The notes under the pieces were generated by a model, which worked only from the letters and a program-made list of their open reading frames with translations, had not been told where the DNA came from and searched no databases. A DNA stretch of 19,496 nt from CBDTYW01 sp965364735. Lineage in GTDB: Bacteria; Actinomycetota; Nitriliruptoria; Nitriliruptorales; Nitriliruptoraceae. Location of the stretch: assembly GCA_965364735.1 (NCBI GenBank), contig CBDTYW010000037.1, positions 1 through 19,496 on the forward strand, written 5' to 3'. The translations under genes were made by a program, and so were the position numbers. Below, in pieces: positions 14,650 through 19,496 of the stretch. Position 1 is the stretch's first letter, and each line of letters begins with the position of its first letter.

Positions 14650-16943
14650 TGAGCGCCTGCAACGAGACCGACTGCGACGGCAACGTCGATCGTTCCGGCT
14701 ACTGCGACACCTGCGGGACGAAGGCGACGTCGGCGACGAGCGCGCCACCACCCGTCGTCACGGGATCCGCCTGCGCCGAGCCCGGATGCGGTGGCGCCAT
14801 CGACTCCTCCGGCTACTGCGACACCTGTGGCACGAGGGCGGACACGACCGCCACGGAGGGCCCGGGAGCCTCGACGCGGAGCAGCACCGTCGCCGCGCTG
14901 GCAACGTCGATGCGGACCAGCGCGTTCGCCGGTGGGTCGACGATCGCGTCCGGGTCACGTCGCGTCACGCGCGACTCGACCCGGACCCAGGCATCGAAGC
15001 GCGCCAGCATCGGCGGTGGGCTCGTGACGGTCCCCGACGCGCCGGCGATCGATCCGGCCACCGTCGTGATGGCAGAGCCCGAGGTCGCCGAGGGCAAGCG
15101 CTACTGCGGCAGCTGCGGCGAGCCGGTCGGACGCTCGAAGGGCACGCGCGCCGGACGTTCCTCCGGGTTCTGCGGAAGCTGCCGGACCCCGTACGACTTC
15201 GTCCCGAAGCTCGCGGCCGGTGACCTCGTCGGTGGGCAGTACCGCGTCGTGGGACCAATCGCCCACGGCGGGCTCGGCTGGATCTACCTCGCGCAGGACG
15301 AAGCGGTCTCGAAGCGCTGGGTGGTGCTGAAGGGTCTGCTGAACTCCGGCGATGCTGCGGCGATGGCCGCCGCCGTCGCGGAGCGTCGGTTCCTCGCGCA
15401 GGTCCAGCACCCCGCGATCGTGCAGATCTACAACTTCGCCACCCACGAAGGCTCGGGCTACACGGTCATGGAGTACGTGGGCGGCCCGTCGCTCAAGGCG
15501 ATCCTGAAGCAGCGTCGCAAGGCCGCCGGCGAGCCCGACCCGCTCCCCGTCGAGCACGCGCTCGCCTACATGATCTCGGCGATGCCCGCGTTCCAGTACC
15601 TGCACGAGCGCGGGCTCGTCTACTGCGACTTCAAGCCCGACAACCTGATCCAGGTCGGCGACAGCATCAAGCTGATCGACCTCGGCGGCGTCCACCGGAT
15701 CGACGATCCCGAGGGCGACATCTACGGCACGATCGGCTTCCAGGCCCCCGAGGTCCCGACCATGGGCGTCTCGGTCTCCTCCGACCTCTACACCATCGGA
15801 CGGACGCTTGCGGTGCTGACGATGGACTTCCGGGGATACACCTCGACCTACGTCGCGTCGCTGCCGGAGCCTGCCGACCACCCGGCGCTCGCCGACAACG
15901 AGCCGTTCCTGCGGCTGCTCCGCAAGGCCTGTGCCCCGCACCCCGACGACCGCTTCCAGAGCGTCGACGAGCTGACCGAGCAGATGACCGGGGTCCTGCG
16001 GATCCTGGTCTCCGCGCGCACCGCCACGCCACGCCCCGGGCCTTCGACGTTGTTCGCCGGCGCGCCGTCCGGCGACGACCTGCCGTGGCTCGCGATCGAT
16101 CCGACCGACCCCGCCGCCGCGTTCCTGTCGCGACTCGACCTCGACCCCGAGCTCGCCCTGCGTGACATCGAGGAAGCGCTCGCGAACGGAAGCCTGAGCG
16201 ACACCGTCGAGGTGCAGCTGCGTCGTGCGACCGACCTCATCGAGGCGGACCGTGCCACCGAGGCCGGTCCGATCCTGGAGCGGATCCTCGCGGACGACCC
16301 GTGGGAGTGGCGGGCCGTCTGGCTCCAGGGCTACGCGGCGATCGAGTCCGGAGACGCCGAGTCCGCTCGCTCGCACTTCGATCGCTGCAGGAGCGAGGCT
16401 CCGGGCGAGCTCGCCCCGCTGTTCGCTGCTGCCCGCGCAGCGGAGATGGCGGGTGACCTCCCGCGCGCCGCCGGGCTCTACGACCTCGTGTCCTCGGTCG
16501 ACCCGGCCTGGGTGACCGCATCGCTCGGGCTCGCGCGCACGCGTTCCGCGACGGGCGACCAGACCCGAGCACTCGCCGCGTACGACCGGATCCCGGTGAC
16601 GCACCGCGCCCACGGCCGCGCCCAGCGAGAAGCCGTCGCGGTGCTGGCGTCCTCCGGCAAGGTCACCGAGGCCATCCAGCGCGCACGCGCGCTCGGCGGC
16701 TCCGACTCCGAACGTGCCCAGACGGAGGCCGACGTCCTCCAGGCCGCGCTCGCGGCGCTCGGAACCGGGACGGTGCAGCCGGATCCCGGAGTCCAGGTCG
16801 GCGATCACCCCCTCACCGAGCCCGGCATCCGACGCGGCCTCGAGGACGCGTTCCGCCGACTCGCCCGCACCACCACCGACCCACGCGACCGCGTCGCGTT
16901 GGTCGATCGCGCCAACGCCGTGCGTCCACGGACCCTCCTGTGA
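14649..16943 (+). CDS. pknG: PknG-like serine/threonine protein kinase with zinc ribbons and TPR domain
   Basis: This 764-residue soluble kinase has two N-terminal Cys4 knuckles: C4/C9/C19/C22 and C42/C47/C57/C60, each ending YCDTCG. A Ser/Thr/Ala-rich linker (about 65-130) follows. A rubredoxin-like pair CGSCG (153-157) and CGSC (175-178) comes next. The kinase domain (about 197-465) has glycine-rich AHGGLGWIYLA, lysine K228 in VVLKG, catalytic YCDFKPDN (D327, N332; no Arg before Asp, so non-RD) and metal-binding D344 in IDLGG. A TPR-like region spans about 515-680. The C-terminus (GLEDAFRRLAR...VDRANAVRP) resembles mycobacterial PknG. PknG in mycobacteria and corynebacteria phosphorylates the FHA proteins GarA/OdhI, controlling 2-oxoglutarate metabolism. 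ATG at 14649 is fixed by the TGATG overlap. The extra N-terminal knuckles and neighbours differ from mycobacterial PknG as I recall it. Confidence 0.93.
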   Translation: MSACNETDCDGNVDRSGYCDTCGTKATSATSAPPPVVTGSACAEPGCGGAIDSSGYCDTCGTRADTTATEGPGASTRSSTVAALATSMRTSAFAGGSTIASGSRRVTRDSTRTQASKRASIGGGLVTVPDAPAIDPATVVMAEPEVAEGKRYCGSCGEPVGRSKGTRAGRSSGFCGSCRTPYDFVPKLAAGDLVGGQYRVVGPIAHGGLGWIYLAQDEAVSKRWVVLKGLLNSGDAAAMAAAVAERRFLAQVQHPAIVQIYNFATHEGSGYTVMEYVGGPSLKAILKQRRKAAGEPDPLPVEHALAYMISAMPAFQYLHERGLVYCDFKPDNLIQVGDSIKLIDLGGVHRIDDPEGDIYGTIGFQAPEVPTMGVSVSSDLYTIGRTLAVLTMDFRGYTSTYVASLPEPADHPALADNEPFLRLLRKACAPHPDDRFQSVDELTEQMTGVLRILVSARTATPRPGPSTLFAGAPSGDDLPWLAIDPTDPAAAFLSRLDLDPELALRDIEEALANGSLSDTVEVQLRRATDLIEADRATEAGPILERILADDPWEWRAVWLQGYAAIESGDAESARSHFDRCRSEAPGELAPLFAAARAAEMAGDLPRAAGLYDLVSSVDPAWVTASLGLARTRSATGDQTRALAAYDRIPVTHRAHGRAQREAVAVLASSGKVTEAIQRARALGGSDSERAQTEADVLQAALAALGTGTVQPDPGVQVGDHPLTEPGIRRGLEDAFRRLARTTTDPRDRVALVDRANAVRPRTLL

Positions 16944-17914
16944 CGTGCCCGACCTGCGGTGAAGAAGCGTTCGCGGAAGACCGTTTCTGCGAGGCCTGCG
17001 GGTCGCCGCTGGCGCCTGCGGTCGCGGCCCCGGCCGTCGCACCCGAGATCACCGTCCCGGCTGGCCCGCGCTGCACGGAGTGCACCGACGGGACGATCGT
17101 CGGCGCGTGGTGCGACACCTGCGGCGCCCGCGGACCGGACCCGCGCGACCACCATGAGGCGGATCTGGGCCACGTCGCCGCGGTCAGCGACGTCGGCCGC
17201 CGACACCATCGCAACGAGGACGCGTTCGCCGTGCACGACGCTCCAGCCATCGGCGTCGTCTGCGACGGCGTCTCCTCGACGGTCAACCCCGAGCTGGCCA
17301 GCGCGGCTGCAGCGCAGGCAGCGCTGGACCTCCTCATGAAGGATTCCCGAGATCTGCTCGGCGCGCACCGCGCCGCGGCGGAAGCCGTGATCAACGTCGA
17401 CGCCCCTCCCCACGCCGACCTCGGCTTCCCGTCCTGCACGTTCCTGGCCGGCGTCGTCGACGGGGCGCGCGTCGCCATCGGATCGCTCGGCGACTGCCGC
17501 GCGTACTGGGTCCCGACCGACCCCGCCCACGACGGCGAGGCCGTCACGCTGGACGACTCCTGGGCACGCGAGGCCGTCGACGGGGGCATGGATCCGCTCG
17601 TCGCCGACGCCGACCCGCGGGCACACGTGATCACCCGCTGGCTCGGCCGCGATGCCGACCCGCTCTGGGAACCGCGGATCACCACGCGCACCTTCGACGA
17701 GCCGGGCCGGCTGATCCTCTGCTCCGACGGGCTCTGGAACTACGTGCCCACACCTGCCCATCTGCGCGACCTGCTTCCCGACGGAGATCCGATCGCGCAG
17801 GCTCGCCGTCTCGTCCAGTTCGCCGTCGACGCCGGCGGACACGACAACATCACCGTCGTCGTGCTCGACGTCCAGCCTCCCGAACCCCAGCTCGCCCCCG
17901 AGGAGTCCACGTGA
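16940..17914 (+). CDS. PP2C-family protein phosphatase with N-terminal double zinc ribbon
   Basis: This 324-residue protein has two Cys4 modules before the catalytic domain: C3/C6/C17/C20 (CPTCG...CEACG) and C45/C48/C58/C61 (CTEC...WCDTCG). The PPM/PP2C domain (about 75-312) shows SDVGRRHHRNEDAF (D84, E93, D94), VCDGVSS (D109, G110), GDCRAYW (D185), SDGLW (D263) and GGHDNITVVV (D302, N303), so the metal centre is complete. It should remove phosphate from Ser/Thr of the partner kinase and its targets in the cytosol. The GTG start overlaps the kinase stop by 4 nt (GTGA), and its own stop overlaps the VWA gene the same way. The zinc knuckles match those of the kinase, suggesting a common docking surface. 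Confidence 0.94.
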   Translation: MTCPTCGEEAFAEDRFCEACGSPLAPAVAAPAVAPEITVPAGPRCTECTDGTIVGAWCDTCGARGPDPRDHHEADLGHVAAVSDVGRRHHRNEDAFAVHDAPAIGVVCDGVSSTVNPELASAAAAQAALDLLMKDSRDLLGAHRAAAEAVINVDAPPHADLGFPSCTFLAGVVDGARVAIGSLGDCRAYWVPTDPAHDGEAVTLDDSWAREAVDGGMDPLVADADPRAHVITRWLGRDADPLWEPRITTRTFDEPGRLILCSDGLWNYVPTPAHLRDLLPDGDPIAQARRLVQFAVDAGGHDNITVVVLDVQPPEPQLAPEEST

Positions 17915-19194
17915 CCTTCACCGCCAACATCCATCAGAACGAGTACCTGTCCGAGGGTGCGCAGGAAGTGCACGCCGTGATCACGGTGACCGCCCCGGAT
18001 GACCTCCCGTCGGGCGGAGCGGCCGAGCGCTGCATCGCGCTGGTCATCGACACGTCGGGCTCGATGTCGAACCCGATGTCAAAGATCATCGCGGCGCGCA
18101 AGGCCACCGTCGCCGCCGTCATCGCGATCCCCGACGGGACCCGGTTCTGCGTCATCTCCGGCGACAACACCGCGCAGCTCGTCTACCCGAGCCGCGGCCG
18201 CGACATGGCCGTCGCCGACGCCGCGACCCGCGCAGAGGCCGCGAAGGCCGCCAACGATCTCCAGCCGTCCGGCGGCACCGCGATCTCGACGTGGCTCGAC
18301 CTCGCCCGCGAGATGTTCGAGGGCTACGACGACGCCATCAAGGCCGCGTACCTGATCACCGACGGCAAGAACGAGAGCGAGCCGCCGTCGAAGCTCCAGA
18401 CCGCGATCGCGAAGTCGGTCGGAGCGTTCCAGTGCGACGCGCGCGGCGTCGGCGCAGCATGGGTCGTCGACGAGCTGCGCGCGATCACCTCCTCGCTCAT
18501 GGGCGAGCTCGACATCGTCAAGGACGCCGACGCGATGGAGGACGACTTCGTCGCGTTCCTCGACCGGGCCCTCGGCAAGACGGTCCGCGACGTCTCGCTG
18601 AAGGTCTGGAACCCGAAGGGTGCGACCGTGAACCACCTCAAGCAGGTGTCGCCCTCGATCGAGGACATCACCTCGGCCTCACGGGACTCCGGGCCGCTGG
18701 CGCGATCGTGGTCGACCGGCTCGTGGGCGCCCGGCGAGTCCCGCGACTACCACCTCAGCGTCAAGGTCCCGGCCGGCGACGTCGGGCAGGAGAAGCTCGC
18801 CGCACGGGTCACGCTGGTCATCGATGGCGATGACGCCTCGCAGGGTCTCGTCCGCGCCGTCTGGACCGAGGACCACGCGCTCACCACACGGATCGACCCG
18901 CAGGTCGCCCACTACACCGGTCAGGCCGACCTCGCGAAGGCCATCCAGGAAGGTCTTGCGGCTCGGCGTGCCGGCGACCACGCCGACGCGACGATCAAGC
19001 TCGGCAAGGCCGTGAAGCTCGCGCACGAGTCCGGCAACGCTGGCACGATCCGGATGCTCGCGAAGGTCGTCGAGGTCGAAGATCCGGCGACGGGCACCGT
19101 GCGTCTCAAGGCCAAGGTCGAGCAGCTCGACGAGATGGAGCTCGACACGCGCTCGACGCGGACGGTCCGCGTCACGAACACCGGGGGTGCCTGA
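17911..19194 (+). CDS. VWA (von Willebrand factor A) domain protein of the kinase cassette
   Basis: This 427-residue cytosolic protein has no signal peptide. An N-terminal beta strand pair (NIHQNEYLSEGAQEVHAVIT) precedes the VWA fold at about 40-225. The MIDAS metal site is complete: D47-T-S49-G-S51 in VIDTSGSM, T123 in SGGTAIS and D151 in LITDGKNE. A beta-rich middle part (DYHLSVKVPAGD) follows. A helical C-terminus (YTGQADLAKAIQEGLAARRAGDHADATIKLGKAV), resembling a TPR-like repeat, ends in a basic VRLKAKVEQLDEMELDTRSTRTVRV tail. The overall pattern matches VWA proteins I recall from Streptomyces-type gene clusters with kinases and FHA proteins; function is unknown. The GTG start is fixed by the GTGA overlap with the phosphatase gene. 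A MIDAS-dependent adaptor holding kinase and phosphatase together is inference. Confidence 0.93.
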   Translation: MTFTANIHQNEYLSEGAQEVHAVITVTAPDDLPSGGAAERCIALVIDTSGSMSNPMSKIIAARKATVAAVIAIPDGTRFCVISGDNTAQLVYPSRGRDMAVADAATRAEAAKAANDLQPSGGTAISTWLDLAREMFEGYDDAIKAAYLITDGKNESEPPSKLQTAIAKSVGAFQCDARGVGAAWVVDELRAITSSLMGELDIVKDADAMEDDFVAFLDRALGKTVRDVSLKVWNPKGATVNHLKQVSPSIEDITSASRDSGPLARSWSTGSWAPGESRDYHLSVKVPAGDVGQEKLAARVTLVIDGDDASQGLVRAVWTEDHALTTRIDPQVAHYTGQADLAKAIQEGLAARRAGDHADATIKLGKAVKLAHESGNAGTIRMLAKVVEVEDPATGTVRLKAKVEQLDEMELDTRSTRTVRVTNTGGA

Positions 19195-19496
19195 TGGCCG
19201 TCACCGTCTGCCCGGACGGGCACGCGTCCGAGGCCCTCGACTACTGCGACACCTGCGGCGTCGCGATGGTCGATCCCGCTCCCGCTCCGCAGGCCCAAGT
19301 AGCCGCTGCCCCGGAAGGCCACGTCGGCAACTGCCCGAACTGCGCCACGCCGCGCATGGCCGGCGAGGCGTTCTGTGAGGTCTGCGGCCTCGACTACTCG
19401 ACCGGCCAGCTCCCAGCCGCACCCGCTGCGCCGAGCGCCGCGCCGGCTCCGTCGAACCCCGCCGCGCAAGGCTGGGCGCTCGCCGTCGGCACCGGC
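19194..19496 (+). CDS. Zinc-ribbon protein of the kinase cassette, 3'-truncated by window end
   Basis: The first 101 residues are visible and the frame remains open at the last base. Two Cys-rich modules are present: a CPDGH...YCDTCG knuckle (C6, H10, C18, C21) and a regular Cys4 ribbon CPNC...CEVCG (about residues 48-68). A Pro/Ala-rich linker follows, and a new segment starts (QGWALAVGTG) where the window ends. The ATG at 19194 shares a base with the VWA stop (TGATG). The first knuckle is nearly identical to those in the kinase. Zinc-ribbon/linker arrangements in similar loci often precede an FHA phosphopeptide-binding domain, which would be the natural substrate of a PknG-like kinase. That domain is not in view and remains a prediction. 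Confidence 0.88.
   Translation, partial: MAVTVCPDGHASEALDYCDTCGVAMVDPAPAPQAQVAAAPEGHVGNCPNCATPRMAGEAFCEVCGLDYSTGQLPAAPAAPSAAPAPSNPAAQGWALAVGTG

Noticed and set aside
14955..17042. A 695-codon open frame antisense to the kinase gene
   Set aside because: High-G+C sequence keeps antisense frames open. The translation is Arg/Gly/Asp/Val-biased with no recognisable motif, while the sense strand encodes a full-length kinase with all catalytic residues.
13474..19496. Assignment of the cassette as a tellurite-type TerY phosphorylation triad (VWA + PP2C + kinase)
   Set aside because: The component list is similar, but the kinase aligns by eye with PknG over its whole length (rubredoxin-like motif, TPR region, C-terminus). 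No TerB/C/D/E-type genes are present, so I keep it as an analogy only.
1..19496. tRNA, rRNA, CRISPR array or riboswitch
   Set aside because: I read the gaps on both strands for cloverleaf ends, regularly spaced repeats and known aptamer cores and recognised none. The gaps are too short for most of these.

Overview
The window is a uniformly G+C-rich, densely packed stretch of what is very probably an actinobacterial (Actinomycetota) chromosome. The evidence is a mycothiol-dependent formaldehyde dehydrogenase (mycothiol is an actinobacterial thiol), a DUF222/13E12-type HNH protein, a PknG-like kinase and an actinobacterial-style lipoprotein/adaptor/ABC efflux operon. Many start codons are GTG, and neighbouring genes are often joined by GTGA, ATGA or TGATG overlaps. 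I saw no tRNA, rRNA, CRISPR array or insertion sequence. No gap between genes exceeds about 140 bases.

Layout. (1) 1-990: 3' part of a DUF222/HNH gene, cut by the window start. (2) 1104-3959: a DUF2855 gene on the minus strand, divergent from an mscR-MBL hydrolase pair. The pair has the composition expected for mycothiol-linked formaldehyde oxidation to formate. (3) 3978-8395: plus-strand genes for two small membrane proteins (one DUF2510 + DUF4328-like), a family-5 uracil-DNA glycosylase (UdgB), a DUF2254 membrane protein and a HAD phosphatase. (4) 8392-13406: a five-gene minus-strand operon encoding a lipoprotein, an adaptor with a peptidoglycan-binding domain, an ABC ATPase, a MacB-like permease and a second paralogous adaptor. 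Every junction overlaps by 1-4 nt. It looks like a complete MacAB-style export or envelope machine adapted to a Gram-positive-type envelope. (5) 13474-19496 (continuing past the window): a tightly overlapping plus-strand cassette encoding a helical protein, a PknG-like Ser/Thr kinase, a PP2C phosphatase, a VWA protein and a zinc-ribbon protein cut by the window end.

The most interesting part is the last cassette. The kinase, the phosphatase and the final protein all carry short Cys4 modules built around the same (Y/W)CDTCG core, and the VWA protein sits among them. This suggests a phospho-signalling complex assembled by shared zinc knuckles. The kinase resembles mycobacterial PknG over its whole length, but its neighbours differ from the glnX-glnH-pknG arrangement I recall for mycobacteria. 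Gene sets of this kind occur in other actinobacteria as far as I recall, and I know of no defined function.

A second notable element is the 67-bp divergent region 13407-13473. It contains two overlapping, mutually exclusive inverted repeats, one of which would bury the ribosome binding site of the lipoprotein/ABC operon.
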